A stretch of 64,000 bases of DNA from Clostridium sp. chh4-2 (GTDB lineage: Bacteria; Bacillota; Clostridia; Lachnospirales; Lachnospiraceae), in contig NZ_PKUU01000003.1 of NCBI RefSeq assembly GCF_002899675.1, positions 62,001-126,000 of the forward strand, given 5' to 3'. Positions 43,747-53,494 of this stretch are shown one piece after another (the stretch's first letter is position 1; each line of letters begins with the position of its first letter). The notes under the pieces were generated by a model. That model ran no database searches. It was not told the origin of the DNA and saw nothing but the letters and a program-made list of their open reading frames with translations. The translations under genes were made by a program, and so were the position numbers.

Positions 43747-44781
43747 ATGAACGTTAAAGATTTTTATTTTGATTTGCCTCAGGAGTTAATCGCACAGGAC
43801 CCGTTGGATGACCGTTCCGCATCCAGACTGCTTGTTATGGATAAAGAAACCGGTGAAATCGAGCACAGGATCTTCCGTGACATCGTATCTTATTTAAAAC
43901 CAGGAGACTGCCTTGTAATCAACGACACAAAGGTTATACCGGCGCGGCTTTTTGGCGTCAAAGAGGATACACAGGCCAAGATCGAGGTTCTGCTTCTGAA
44001 ACGGAAAGAAAATGACATCTGGGAGACGTTGGTAAAACCTGGTAAAAAGTGTAAACCGGGAACGGTTCTGTCCTTTGGGGACGGTCTGCTCACAGGCACC
44101 GTGGTGGATGTGGTGGAAGAGGGTAACCGGTTGATCCAGTTTCATTACGAAGGCATTTTTGAAGAAATCCTGGATCAGCTGGGACAGATGCCTCTGCCTC
44201 CGTATATCACGCACCAGCTGAAGGATAAGAACCGGTATCAGACGGTCTATGCGAAACATGACGGATCTGCCGCCGCTCCTACGGCCGGGCTGCATTTTAC
44301 CAATGAACTGTTAAAAGAGATTGAGGATATGGGCGTGAAGATTGCCCATGTGACCCTTCACGTAGGGCTTGGAACGTTTCGGCCTGTAAAGGTGGATGAT
44401 ATTCTGGATCATCATATGCACTCTGAATTCTACATCGTGGAGGAAGAAGAGGCGAAGAAGATCAACGATACGAAAAAGAACGGGGGACGGGTGATCTGCG
44501 TGGGAACCACCAGCTGCCGTACCATAGAATCGGCGGCAGGGGAGGACGGAGTTTTAAAAGCCGGAAGCGGCTGGACGGAGATATTCATCTATCCGGGATA
44601 CCGGTTCAAGATTCTGGACTGCTTAATCACCAATTTCCACCTTCCTGAGTCGACTCTGGTTATGCTGGTTTCCGCTCTTGCGGGACGGGAACACGTGCTT
44701 CATGCGTACGAAGAAGCGATCAAGGAAAAATACAGATTTTTCAGCTTCGGAGACGCCTGTTTCTTTACCAATCTTCATTGA
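43747..44781 (+). CDS. queA: tRNA preQ1(34) S-adenosylmethionine ribosyltransferase-isomerase
   Basis: QueA transfers and isomerises the ribosyl part of SAM onto preQ1 in tRNA to form epoxyqueuosine. The 344-residue product shows [64 protein letters not shown] and [22 protein letters not shown], all family signatures. The ATG at 43747 follows GGAGATAGGT; upstream in-frame extension overlaps the terminator and is unlikely. It leads a compact operon queA-rluF-ligA-metA. Other queuosine genes are not in the window. Confidence 0.95.
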   Translation: MNVKDFYFDLPQELIAQDPLDDRSASRLLVMDKETGEIEHRIFRDIVSYLKPGDCLVINDTKVIPARLFGVKEDTQAKIEVLLLKRKENDIWETLVKPGKKCKPGTVLSFGDGLLTGTVVDVVEEGNRLIQFHYEGIFEEILDQLGQMPLPPYITHQLKDKNRYQTVYAKHDGSAAAPTAGLHFTNELLKEIEDMGVKIAHVTLHVGLGTFRPVKVDDILDHHMHSEFYIVEEEEAKKINDTKKNGGRVICVGTTSCRTIESAAGEDGVLKAGSGWTEIFIYPGYRFKILDCLITNFHLPESTLVMLVSALAGREHVLHAYEEAIKEKYRFFSFGDACFFTNLH

Positions 44782-44795
44782 ACTGGAGGGCATAG

Positions 44796-45560
44796 ATGCC
44801 GGTTAGACTGAATAAATATTTAAGCGAGATGGGAGTCTGCTCCCGCCGGGAGGCCGACCGGCTGATTGAAAGCGGCAAAGTGTCTGTGGACGGCAAAACT
44901 GCGGTCACGGGAATGAAAATTGAAGAGGGTCAGACCGTGGTCTGCGACGGAAAGCCGGTGGGCGGACAGGCCGGAAAACAGAAGGATAAACCGGTGATGC
45001 TGGCTGTGAATAAGCCCCGTGGAATCGTATGCACCACGTCGGATAAAGACAGGGCGGAAAATATCGTGGAATTTCTGAATTATCCGGTGCGGATTTATCC
45101 TATAGGCCGTCTGGATAAGGATTCAGAGGGACTTTTGCTGCTCACCAACCAGGGCGATCTGGTCAACCGGATCATGAGAGCGGGAAATGGACACGAAAAA
45201 GAGTATTTGGTTAAGGTGAATAAGCCGGTCACCAAGGAATTTATAAAAGCAATGGGAGACGGTGTTCCGATTCTCGATACGGTTACCAGGCCGTGTTTTG
45301 TGGAATCGGTGGGAAAAGACCGGTTCCGGATAATTCTGACTCAGGGGCTGAACCGCCAGATCCGCCGGATGTGTGAATATCTGGGTTATCGGGTGCTGGA
45401 ATTAAAGCGGACGCGCATAATGAATATCCAACTGGGCAATTTAAGAACAGGGGATTACCGCAAAGTGACTCCCGCAGAATATGAAACGCTTTTAGAAATA
45501 ATCAAGGATTCCACGAATCTGCCCTATAAGGAGAAACAGGATGGACGAAAAAATTCTTAG
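44796..45560 (+). CDS. rluF: rRNA pseudouridine synthase, RluF/RsuA family
   Basis: A 254-residue rRNA pseudouridine synthase. An S4 domain (residues 1-60, VRLNKYLSEMGVCSRREADRLI) binds RNA. The catalytic Asp lies in IGRLDKDSEGLLLLT. LTQGLNRQIRRMCEYLGYRV and LKRTRIMNI resemble RluF more than RluB or RsuA, suggesting modification near position 2604 of 23S rRNA; the exact site is an inference. It starts 14 bp after queA with a GGAGG site and overlaps ligA by 20 bp. Confidence 0.9.
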   Translation: MPVRLNKYLSEMGVCSRREADRLIESGKVSVDGKTAVTGMKIEEGQTVVCDGKPVGGQAGKQKDKPVMLAVNKPRGIVCTTSDKDRAENIVEFLNYPVRIYPIGRLDKDSEGLLLLTNQGDLVNRIMRAGNGHEKEYLVKVNKPVTKEFIKAMGDGVPILDTVTRPCFVESVGKDRFRIILTQGLNRQIRRMCEYLGYRVLELKRTRIMNIQLGNLRTGDYRKVTPAEYETLLEIIKDSTNLPYKEKQDGRKNS

Positions 45561-47505
45561 AATGAAAGAATTAGTTGGTATTTTATCGGAAGCCGGCAAG
45601 GCCTATTACCAGGAGAGCCGGGAGCTGATGAGCAACTATGAATATGATAAATTATACGATGAACTGCTGAGCCTGGAAAAAGAGACTGGAGTTGTGCTGT
45701 CATCCAGCCCTACACAGAACGTGGGTTATCAGGTGCTCAGCGAGCTTCCCAAAGAAGCTCATGATTCCCCCATGCTTTCCCTGGATAAGACAAAGGATGT
45801 GGCGGCTCTTCAGGACTGGATCGGGGATCAGGCGGGGCTGCTTTCCTGGAAGCTGGACGGACTGACCATCGTGCTGACCTATGACCACGGCACTCTTCAA
45901 AAGGCGGTCACCAGGGGCAATGGAGAGATTGGCGAAGTGATCACCAATAACGCCAAAGTCTTTTCCAACATCCCTTTGAATATCGCATATGACGGCCAGC
46001 TGATATTAAGAGGCGAAGCCATTATCAAATATTCGGATTTTAACAGGATCAACGACGAAATCGATGACGTGGACGCCAAATACAAAAATCCCAGAAACCT
46101 GTGCAGCGGCTCGGTACGCCAGCTGAATAACCAGATAACAGCCCAGAGAAATGTGAATTTCGAGGCATTTGCCCTGGTAAAGGCGGACGGGGTGGATTTT
46201 AACAATTCCAGAAAAGAGCAGTTTGAGTGGCTTCATAAGCTGGGATTTGATGTGGTGGAATATAAAGAAGTGACAAAGGATTCACTGCCTGACGCGGTTG
46301 CGGAATTTGCCGAAGCGGTGGAGGGATATGATATACCGTCCGACGGACTGGTTCTGACCTATGACGATATCGCATACGGCGAATCTTTAGGAAGGACAGC
46401 CAAATTTCCGCGAAATTCCATCGCGTTTAAATGGGCGGATGAGATACGGGAAACAAAATTGATTGAGATCGAATGGAGCCCGTCCAGAACCGGCCTGATC
46501 AATCCGGTGGCGATTTTTGAGCCTGTGGAGCTGGAAGGAACTACGGTCAGCCGGGCCAGCGTGCATAACATCAGCATTTTAGAGGGGCTGGAGCTGGGAG
46601 AGGGAGATACCATAACGGTCTATAAGGCCAATATGATCATCCCTCAGATTGCGGAGAACCTGACCCGGAGCAATACGGTACAGATTCCTAAGATCTGCCC
46701 GGTGTGCGGCGGAAAGACGGAGATCCGTCAGGTTGTGGATGTGAAATCCCTATACTGCACCAACCCTGACTGCCAGGTTAAGAAGATTAAAAGCTTTTCC
46801 CTGCTGGTGAGCCGGGACGCGCTCAACATCGACGGATTGTCGGAAGCAACCCTGGAAAAATTCATCAGTTCCGGTTTCATCCATGAATATGCGGACATTT
46901 TTCATTTGGACCAGCACCAGGAGGCAATTGTGGAGATGGACGGTTTTGGCCAGAAATCCTATGATAACCTGATTGAGGCGGTCAAAGTGTCCTCACATAC
47001 CACTTTGCCAAGGGTGATATACGGTTTGGGAATTACGGGAATCGGACTTGCCAATGCCAAGATGCTGTGCAGGGCATTTAAAAATAACTTTGACGATATG
47101 CGCCATGCGGATGCGGAAGAACTGACCGCTGTGGACGGAATCGGAGGAGTGCTGGCGGACGCATGGACCGCTTATTTTTCCGATGAAAAGAATAACCGGA
47201 TTGTGGATCATCTGCTGGAGGAATTGGAGATCGAGGCGGAACCGCAGCAGGAGGAGGGAAGCCAGATCTTTGACGGTATGATATTTGTCATCACCGGTTC
47301 GGTGGAACATTTTGCAAACCGTAAGGAGCTTCAGCAGGAGATTGAGGCCAGAGGCGGCAAAGCCACCGGTTCGGTGACGTCGAAAACCACATATTTGATC
47401 AACAATGATACAACGTCCAATTCTTCCAAGAATAAAAAGGCCAAAGAACTGGGAGTGCCGATTATTTCGGAAGAAGATTTTATAGAGATGCTGAACCAGC
47501 AGTGA
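45541..47505 (+). CDS. ligA: NAD-dependent DNA ligase
   Basis: LigA seals nicks using NAD. Of its 654 residues, the first part is domain Ia (MSNYEYDKLYDELLSLE). The adenylation domain holds the nucleophilic Lys in SWKLDGLT (KxDG), then the OB fold, a four-Cys zinc finger (CPVCGG and CTNPDC), helix-hairpin-helix repeats (VDGIGGV) and a C-terminal BRCT domain (about 575-652, FVITGSVEHFANRKELQQEI). Lachnospiraceae often carry more than one LigA; whether this is the essential copy cannot be told from here. The ATG is inside the end of rluF with AAGGAGAAAC before it. Confidence 0.94.
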   Translation: MDEKILRMKELVGILSEAGKAYYQESRELMSNYEYDKLYDELLSLEKETGVVLSSSPTQNVGYQVLSELPKEAHDSPMLSLDKTKDVAALQDWIGDQAGLLSWKLDGLTIVLTYDHGTLQKAVTRGNGEIGEVITNNAKVFSNIPLNIAYDGQLILRGEAIIKYSDFNRINDEIDDVDAKYKNPRNLCSGSVRQLNNQITAQRNVNFEAFALVKADGVDFNNSRKEQFEWLHKLGFDVVEYKEVTKDSLPDAVAEFAEAVEGYDIPSDGLVLTYDDIAYGESLGRTAKFPRNSIAFKWADEIRETKLIEIEWSPSRTGLINPVAIFEPVELEGTTVSRASVHNISILEGLELGEGDTITVYKANMIIPQIAENLTRSNTVQIPKICPVCGGKTEIRQVVDVKSLYCTNPDCQVKKIKSFSLLVSRDALNIDGLSEATLEKFISSGFIHEYADIFHLDQHQEAIVEMDGFGQKSYDNLIEAVKVSSHTTLPRVIYGLGITGIGLANAKMLCRAFKNNFDDMRHADAEELTAVDGIGGVLADAWTAYFSDEKNNRIVDHLLEELEIEAEPQQEEGSQIFDGMIFVITGSVEHFANRKELQQEIEARGGKATGSVTSKTTYLINNDTTSNSSKNKKAKELGVPIISEEDFIEMLNQQ

Positions 47506-47526
47506 TAGAGTACAGGAGATAAAAAT

Positions 47527-48444
47527 ATGCCAATTAAAATACAGAAAGATTTACCGGCCAAGGCCATTCTTGAAGCTGAAAATATATTTATTATGGATGA
47601 GGACCGGGCGGTCAGCCAGGATATCCGTCCGCTGCAGATTCTGATCCTGAATTTAATGCCCATTAAGGAGGATACGGAAACACAGCTTTTACGTGCCCTT
47701 TCCAATACGCCTCTTCAGGTGGACTGCAGCTTTTTAATGCTTTCCACCCATATTTCCAAAAATACTTCGGCCAGCCATTTGAATAAGTTCTATGTGTCTT
47801 TTTCGGAGATTAAAAAGAAGAAATACGACGGCATGATCATCACCGGAGCTCCGGTGGAGAATCTGCCTTATGAAGAGGTGAATTACTGGGATGAGCTGAC
47901 TATGATTATGGAATGGTCCAAGACCCATGTGACGTCTACCCTCCATATCTGCTGGGGCGCCCAGGCCGGATTGTATTACCATTACGGTATTCCTAAGTAT
48001 GAGAGGAAGACGAAGCTGTCCGGCATTTACCGCCATCGTGTTTTGAACCGCAAGGTGCCGCTGGTGCGCAGTATGGATGATTTTATTATGGCTCCTCATT
48101 CCAGATATACGGAAGTCAGAAGGGAAGATGTGATGAAACGGCAGGACCTGATGATTCTGGCGGAATCCGACGAGGCGGGAATCTTTCTGGTTATGAGCAG
48201 GGACGGAAAACAGGTATTTGTTCAGGGACATCCGGAATATGACAGGATGACGCTGAATAACGAGTATCACAGGGATTTGAAGAAGGGACTGCAGCCGGAA
48301 CTTCCCTGCAATTATTATGAGGATAATGATCCGTTTTCTGTGCCGGTACTGACTTGGAGGAATATGTCGAATACCTTGTATACGAATTGGCTGAACTTTT
48401 ATGTTTATCAGACGACTCCGTATGTGTTGGAGGAAGAAGCCTGA
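47527..48444 (+). CDS. metA: Homoserine O-acetyltransferase (MetA type)
   Basis: MetA acylates homoserine, the first step of methionine synthesis. The 305-residue sequence has catalytic Cys142 (HICWGAQAG) and the later His and Glu in VQGHPEYDR. Residue 111 is Glu (GAPVENLPYEEV). Glu111 is the residue known to select acetyl-CoA in Bacillus cereus MetA, while Gly111 selects succinyl-CoA in E. coli, so an acetyltransferase is predicted. It lies 21 bp behind ligA. No S-box or T-box leader is seen, as it seems to be read from the upstream operon promoter. Confidence 0.93.
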   Translation: MPIKIQKDLPAKAILEAENIFIMDEDRAVSQDIRPLQILILNLMPIKEDTETQLLRALSNTPLQVDCSFLMLSTHISKNTSASHLNKFYVSFSEIKKKKYDGMIITGAPVENLPYEEVNYWDELTMIMEWSKTHVTSTLHICWGAQAGLYYHYGIPKYERKTKLSGIYRHRVLNRKVPLVRSMDDFIMAPHSRYTEVRREDVMKRQDLMILAESDEAGIFLVMSRDGKQVFVQGHPEYDRMTLNNEYHRDLKKGLQPELPCNYYEDNDPFSVPVLTWRNMSNTLYTNWLNFYVYQTTPYVLEEEA

Positions 48445-48487
48445 GAATGATTGATTTATGGGCATTCCAGGACTTATGCATAAGAAA

Positions 48488-48530
48488 AATGGTAATAGCC
48501 AGAAAATTTAATTTTCCAACTATTACCATT
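48488..48530. terminator. Bidirectional terminator
   Basis: AATGGTAATAG (48488-48498) pairs with CTATTACCATT (48520-48530); T-rich runs follow on both strands. It sits between convergent metA and adenine deaminase genes. Confidence 0.85.
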
Positions 48531-48561
48531 CTTATTTTATCATGCATTCATGACTCAATAC

Positions 48562-50322
48562 TTATATATTTGTCCTAAACTGGTCCATGAACTTCCGGCT
48601 GTTCCCATCCATAACCCCCTTGTCCGTTATAATGGTGCCCGGCAGCGCAGCAAGGCATATGGTGGCATGCTTTAAAAGCCAGTTGCCATTGCACCGTTCT
48701 TTCACAACTTGCTCCATAGCTTCTACCTGGGGCGCTAATTTGTCACAGGTGAGGGACGACATGATTCCTGCCACAGGAAGAGGCAGGGAAGCAGCAATCC
48801 TTCTGTTCTCCGCGTAAACCATTCCTCCGCCCATCTCCTCTATCTGCCGGACTGCAAGAAGGGCGTCCTCCGGATTCCTGTAAATCATGACGAGATTGTG
48901 GCAGTCATGGGCCACGGTGGCAGCAAAGGCCCCTGATGTAACCCCAAAACCACGGATGACCGATATGGTCTTCTGGTTTTTTCCATGCCGGTTACAGACA
49001 CACACATAGGCCAGATCCGGATTGCCGGACAAATCCACACAGTGATTCACAATCGGCAGTTTCTCATAATATGCCTTGTTAAACGGACCGTCGCATCGGC
49101 TGTGTATCACCAAAGTCTCCATATCACCGGACGGCGCCTTTAGCAGAAAGTCTTGTGCCTCTTTCAGATAAGAAAGATGGACTGTGGATTGATACTCTAT
49201 ATAGGACGGTTCCTGTTCCCATATTAGGATTCCCTCCCTGCTTATCATCTTTCCCTCCATCCACACGCAGGAGGGACGTCTTCCGTCCAATTCATCCACC
49301 AACTGCATATCCGCCGCAAATCCTGGGGCGATGGCGCCCAAATCCTCAAAACCATACTCCCTGGCTGCATTGTAAGTTGCAAACCGTATAGCCTCCACAG
49401 GGTCCGCCCCATATGCAATGGCGCGCCCCACTACCCGGTTCAGGTGTCCTTCTGTGTAAATCACCTGGGCATGGACATCATCCGTGCACAGGGAAACATT
49501 GTCATTCCATCGCTGCTGCTTAACCCCGTTTAAAGCCTCCGGCAAATGGTTGGAAAGGGAGCTGGTCTTCAGGTTCACATGCATTCCCATCCGCGTCTTT
49601 TCTATAGCTTCCTCAGCGCTCCTGCATTCATGGTCGCTCATGGGTCCCGCCAGCCTGTAGGCTGCCAGCAGACTGCCGCTGAGCCTGGGCGCATGACCCT
49701 GTAAAAATACGCCCCGCTTTATGCCTTCTCCAATAATCCGGTGCATCCGCTCATCGTCATGGCTGATATCCACATAATTCATCAGTTCCGCAATTCCAAT
49801 CACCCCGGGCTGATCCAGCAAAAACCCAATTTCTTTTTCCGTAAACAGGCTGCCGCTGTCCTCCATGCCCGGAACGGACGGGACACAGGGGGATGCAAGC
49901 ATATAATGTCGCAGCGGGGCCTTTTTTGCATTTTCCAGCATGAAAAGTATGCCCTCAACTCCCATTACATTTGCAATTTCATGAGGGTCAGATATCACCG
50001 TGGTGGTCCCATAGGGCAGCACCGCCCGGGCAAAGTTTTCTGGAATCATCATGGTACTTTCCACATGGACGTGGGTATCGATAAAACCCGGTATCAGATA
50101 TCTTCCCTCCCCATCAAAGTGTTCCAGTGCATTGGGGCATGTCTGTGTATTTCCCTCCCGCACCATCACCACCATCCCATCGGCGATATCAACGGAGGCT
50201 GGATATATTTCTCCTGTAATCACATTTACCAAGCGGATATTCTCAATGGTAAGGTCAACAGGTCGCTTTCCGAGCACGGCCTCAATCAGGCGGCTCCGGT
50301 TCGTATTTTGTAGTGCTTTCAC
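48562..50322 (-). CDS. ade: Adenine deaminase
   Basis: A 586-residue amidohydrolase-superfamily adenine deaminase converting adenine to hypoxanthine. Metal-site motifs are GFIDTHVHVES, TTVISDPHEIANVMG, and SLCTDDVHAQ with the late Asp. The C-terminal domain (about 390-586) includes VTSGAFAATVAHDCHN and is normal for this family. The start is GTG at 50322, 5 nt after AAGGAGG. It sits behind the NCS2 permease gene (14-bp gap) under the GntR regulator, forming a purine-salvage operon: import adenine, deaminate, feed IMP/GMP synthesis. Confidence 0.94.
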   Translation of the reverse strand: MKALQNTNRSRLIEAVLGKRPVDLTIENIRLVNVITGEIYPASVDIADGMVVMVREGNTQTCPNALEHFDGEGRYLIPGFIDTHVHVESTMMIPENFARAVLPYGTTTVISDPHEIANVMGVEGILFMLENAKKAPLRHYMLASPCVPSVPGMEDSGSLFTEKEIGFLLDQPGVIGIAELMNYVDISHDDERMHRIIGEGIKRGVFLQGHAPRLSGSLLAAYRLAGPMSDHECRSAEEAIEKTRMGMHVNLKTSSLSNHLPEALNGVKQQRWNDNVSLCTDDVHAQVIYTEGHLNRVVGRAIAYGADPVEAIRFATYNAAREYGFEDLGAIAPGFAADMQLVDELDGRRPSCVWMEGKMISREGILIWEQEPSYIEYQSTVHLSYLKEAQDFLLKAPSGDMETLVIHSRCDGPFNKAYYEKLPIVNHCVDLSGNPDLAYVCVCNRHGKNQKTISVIRGFGVTSGAFAATVAHDCHNLVMIYRNPEDALLAVRQIEEMGGGMVYAENRRIAASLPLPVAGIMSSLTCDKLAPQVEAMEQVVKERCNGNWLLKHATICLAALPGTIITDKGVMDGNSRKFMDQFRTNI

Positions 50323-50336
50323 GATATCCTCCTTTT

Positions 50337-51665
50337 CTATAAGACAAACTGGAGACAGGCAAGGACTGTAAATGCCCAGGTCATAAGGGACGGCATCTGT
50401 CCCTTCTCCCCTGTAAACAGGTAATAAGCTGTTTTAATCATGCAGTATGCGAACAGCCCGATACCGATGCCCTGTGAAATACCATAAAACAGCGTGGACA
50501 TAATCAGGATTGCCACTGGTGTCCATTCCGTAGCCTCATAATCCACGGTTTTCAGTCCCTGCATCATAGAAATACCTATCATGATTAACACCGGCGTTGT
50601 GGCCGCGGTGGGAATCATGAGGAATATGGGTGCGAACAGCATCGTAAATAAAAAGAATATGCCTGTAAATATGGAAGACAGACCTGTCTTTCCACCTACC
50701 TCTATGCCGGCCGCGCTCTCCACATAGCTGGTCACGATGGTCAACCCCATGGCCGCACCCAGAACGGAACCGATGGAATCCGCCAGAAATATTTTCCCGA
50801 TCACAGGCAGATTGCCGTTTTCATCCAGCTGCCCCATCTGTGCCCCCAGTCCCAGCGCAGTGGCCAGCGTACCAAAGAAATCGCTGATGAAAAATGCAAA
50901 TATGAATGCCACATATTCCGGTTTCAGTGCTCCCAAAAGGTCCAGCTTAAAGGCCACATTTCCCAATGCCTTAATCCCTCCTTGGGTAAACAAACTGCTC
51001 GGTGCCTGGGTTACCCCCATAGGAATCCCAATCAACGTAGCTAAAATGATAGTAATCAGAAGTGATGCGCGTATCTTGTACTCCCTGTTGCCTATACGAA
51101 TCCGCACAAAGCTGAGCAGCAGGCACAGCACCGTACTGATGGCTGCCAGCCGTACGGATGGATCCGACATATCCCCAAACCCTCTGAAATCAGGGTTAAT
51201 CAGCTTTGCATTAACAAGAGCCGTACGGATAATAAAAACTCCCAGGCCCGCACTGATTCCAACCTTGATGTTCTTTGGAATCAGCTCGACCACCTTTTCC
51301 CGCAGTTTGAACAGACTGAGGATCAGGAACAGCAATGCGGAAACCATCACCATCCCAAGTCCCGTTTCCCAGGTTGCCAGTCCTGACTGTACAATGGAAA
51401 AGGTCAGTACCACACTGGACGCGATTCCAGGAGCCAACGCAATTGGCATATTACTGTACCAGCCCATGAACATGGTTATAAGGCCGGATACCAGGGCTGT
51501 GGAGAGCAGGACCCCCACCGCATCCATTCCCGCCTGCTTCATGTAAAGGGGCTGGAGAACACAGATATATGCCATGGTGGCAAATGTGGTGGCACCTGCC
51601 AGTATTTCTGTGCGAAGGGTTGTCCCATGTTCCCTGAGGTGAAACCTTTTTTCAATAGTATCCAT
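50337..51665 (-). CDS. NCS2 family purine permease (adenine/hypoxanthine-type)
   Basis: A 442-residue, roughly 14-helix NCS2 transporter. It opens with RFHLREHGTTLRTEILAGATTFATMAYI, has the NMPIALAPGIASSVVLTF transport motif, LIPKNIKVGISAGLGVFI and DFFGTLATALGLGAQ, which fit the AzgA/adenine-hypoxanthine proton symporter branch. Start 51665 follows GGAGG by 8 nt; a longer in-frame frame to 51791 runs across a terminator and the end of the gntR gene, so it is unlikely. Coupling with adenine deaminase supports adenine as substrate. Confidence 0.92.
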   Translation of the reverse strand: MDTIEKRFHLREHGTTLRTEILAGATTFATMAYICVLQPLYMKQAGMDAVGVLLSTALVSGLITMFMGWYSNMPIALAPGIASSVVLTFSIVQSGLATWETGLGMVMVSALLFLILSLFKLREKVVELIPKNIKVGISAGLGVFIIRTALVNAKLINPDFRGFGDMSDPSVRLAAISTVLCLLLSFVRIRIGNREYKIRASLLITIILATLIGIPMGVTQAPSSLFTQGGIKALGNVAFKLDLLGALKPEYVAFIFAFFISDFFGTLATALGLGAQMGQLDENGNLPVIGKIFLADSIGSVLGAAMGLTIVTSYVESAAGIEVGGKTGLSSIFTGIFFLFTMLFAPIFLMIPTAATTPVLIMIGISMMQGLKTVDYEATEWTPVAILIMSTLFYGISQGIGIGLFAYCMIKTAYYLFTGEKGQMPSLMTWAFTVLACLQFVL

Positions 51666-51751
51666 TTCATTTTCCTCCATATGATTATTTATTTGCCGTG
51701 CCCATTCGGGCAAATGCATAAGGTTTAAAGGTAGCCTCTTTAAAAGAATGT

Positions 51752-51781
51752 GAAGAAAACTGGTACTGTGCCAAGTACCAG
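51752..51781 (-). terminator. Hairpin and T run between gntR and permease
   Basis: On the minus strand CTGGTACT-TGGC-ACAGTACCAG (51760-51781) is followed by TTTTCTTC. It lies 3 bp after the gntR stop and would reduce read-through into the permease and deaminase genes. Confidence 0.6.
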
Positions 51782-51783
51782 AT

Positions 51784-52524
51784 TCATTCATTTCTTATTA
51801 AATTAAAGCTGATATAATCGGTATCGTAAAATGCCATGCCATACATCACAGGCTCATTCTTCTGATCGAAGCTGCAGGCTTTCAGCAGAAGGACAGATTC
51901 ATTCTGAAGCGCCGTGTCCCCCTTCAGATACCGGGCCATCTTGTTAAGAGAAATGGCTTCCAGTTCCACCTTGTCTCTGACAACAGCCCGTCCCGCATAT
52001 TTGGACAGCAGAGAAAAATACGGAGTCTCCTCCCATTCCTCCTCTGGCGGCATCTCATCAAACAAATCCCTTCTTATATATCCCACACTGACAATAGCAG
52101 GATGCTTATCCGCATAATAGATTCTCTCAATCCGTATCAGCTTGCTGCCGGAAGGAATCCTTAGCAGGGCGCATACATCATTCTCTCCCTTTTCAACGGA
52201 AAATGAAGACAGGCAAACTTCAGAGTCATACCCGCATCTGCGTATGACCGTGCCAAATTCCATCATAAGGCACAAATTCACCTTGATCTGGAGCGCCTCC
52301 GGGTTAATAAAGGTCCCACGCCCATGAATCCTCAGAACCAAGCCCTCCTGCTCCAACTCATTAAGCGCCCTGCGCATGGTATTTCTGCTGATTCCCAGCA
52401 GCTTAGCCAGGTCATTCTCCGCCGGAAGCTTATAGGACGCTTTGGAATCCAGGGACTGTATGTAATTTCTCAAATTCTCTTTCGCACTGTCACTTAGTGA
52501 CTTCTTGTTAACTGGCTCAATCAT
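51784..52524 (-). CDS. GntR/HutC family regulator with UTRA domain
   Basis: A 246-residue regulator. The N-terminal winged helix (about 8-75) includes LPAENDLAKLLGISRNTMRRALNELEQEGL, and the C-terminal UTRA ligand domain (about 85-240) includes GSKLIRIERIYYADKHPAIVSVGYIR and FDQKNEPVMYGMAFYDTDYISF. The HutC subfamily binds small effectors; here the context suggests a purine or derivative. AAGGAAGG precedes the ATG. The palindrome at 52571-52585 near its own promoter suggests autoregulation. Confidence 0.9.
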   Translation of the reverse strand: MIEPVNKKSLSDSAKENLRNYIQSLDSKASYKLPAENDLAKLLGISRNTMRRALNELEQEGLVLRIHGRGTFINPEALQIKVNLCLMMEFGTVIRRCGYDSEVCLSSFSVEKGENDVCALLRIPSGSKLIRIERIYYADKHPAIVSVGYIRRDLFDEMPPEEEWEETPYFSLLSKYAGRAVVRDKVELEAISLNKMARYLKGDTALQNESVLLLKACSFDQKNEPVMYGMAFYDTDYISFNLIRNE

Positions 52525-52570
52525 CTTTGCCTTCCTTCACTATCCCTAACTGCTCAATTCTCTTTCGTCC

Positions 52571-52585
52571 TAAAGTAGTACCTTA
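52571..52585. promoter_or_regulatory. Candidate GntR/HutC operator
   Basis: TAAAGTAGTACCTTA is palindromic at 12 of 14 paired positions and has the GT-NNN-AC core of HutC-type sites. It lies just downstream of the gntR -10 (AATGTA, 52591-52596, minus strand), where binding would block transcription. Confidence 0.5.
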
Positions 52586-52590
52586 GAATC

Positions 52591-52619
52591 AATGTAGCAT
52601 ATTTACCTTATCTAGTCAA
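52591..52619 (-). promoter_or_regulatory. Promoter of the gntR-permease-ade operon
   Basis: On the minus strand TTGACT (52614-52619), 17 bp, TACATT (52591-52596). No purine riboswitch was found in the leader. The remaining 52620-52770 shows no other feature. Confidence 0.65.
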
Positions 52620-52770
52620 TAGAATAGATAAATTTCGTGTTTGCGGTTTACAGCGTTGGTTACTATTCACGAGCAATGAGACGGAAAACAATCAGGGCGG
52701 CGGGAAAGAAATATTTATTAAAGCATTGGAAACACTGAGTATTTCAGTGAGTACAAGGCTTTGGGAACTA

Positions 52771-53472
52771 TTACTTTTTTATATTGGCGCACCGAGCCCA
52801 TTGATCGATAAGTTCGGTTTGACGCAGACTGGCAGCATTTATATCTTTTCTTTTGATTGCCTCATAAAGATCAATAAGTTCTTCAACTTTTTCTGATTGA
52901 TTTTGAATCGTGACATAGTTTCTATAGAAGAAAAGATAAACAGGCTTAAATGTCTGCAGCATCATTGGATAATAAATGTTTCCGCTTGCGATGGCAATCT
53001 CATGATGGAAACGAAATCCGATTTCCGGGAAATTACGAATATTTTCTTTGGCAGCAGCTTGTTCGGTCAGCAGTTTCATTTGTTTGAGATTCTCATCTGT
53101 ACGGTTTTTACAGGCATGTAGAAGTGCGGAACTCTCTACACTACGACGGAATGCAATTAAAGGATCCAGAATGTCTTCTTGGAAACCTAGCCCTTGAAAG
53201 TTCATGATATCTATCAGTGTAAAGATATTTCCTTCACGCACATAGTCAGCTACAAATACTCCTTTTCGCGGAACAACTCGAAGGAATCCGTTGGCTGTCA
53301 GTCTGGTAATACCACCATTTACCACGGCAAGGCTGACATTCATCTCTTCTGCCATTTGTCTTTCTGGAGGGAGTTTTTCTCCGATTTTTAATGTTTGAGT
53401 TAAAATCATTTTTTTTAGCTCTTCTACGAATAAATCTGTCAAACTGGGCGAAACCAGAGCTTTAAATGCCAT
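52771..53472 (-). CDS. FadR-type GntR regulator (FCD domain)
   Basis: A 233-residue regulator with a winged helix (about 8-75, KIGEKLPPERQMAEEMNVSLAVVNGGITRL) and an all-helical FCD domain (about 90-230). FCD metal-ligand residues Asp and His can be placed in HHEIAIASGN and neighbouring helices. FCD regulators usually sense organic acids. GGAGG precedes the ATG at 53472. It is divergent from the CrtI-like operon, and one copy of the 13-bp operator sits after its own promoter, with two more in front of the redox genes. Confidence 0.9.
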   Translation of the reverse strand: MAFKALVSPSLTDLFVEELKKMILTQTLKIGEKLPPERQMAEEMNVSLAVVNGGITRLTANGFLRVVPRKGVFVADYVREGNIFTLIDIMNFQGLGFQEDILDPLIAFRRSVESSALLHACKNRTDENLKQMKLLTEQAAAKENIRNFPEIGFRFHHEIAIASGNIYYPMMLQTFKPVYLFFYRNYVTIQNQSEKVEELIDLYEAIKRKDINAASLRQTELIDQWARCANIKK

Positions 53473-53494
53473 ATATGCAGCACCTCCCTGAATC

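Noticed and set aside
47734..48465. A 243-codon minus-strand frame opposite metA
   Set aside because: Antisense shadow of metA, which has intact catalytic residues.
50737..51546. A 269-codon plus-strand frame opposite the purine permease
   Set aside because: Antisense shadow of a clear 14-helix transporter.
52525..52770. Purine riboswitch in front of the gntR-permease-deaminase operon
   Set aside because: No purine-aptamer core or matching helices were found; protein control by GntR explains the site.
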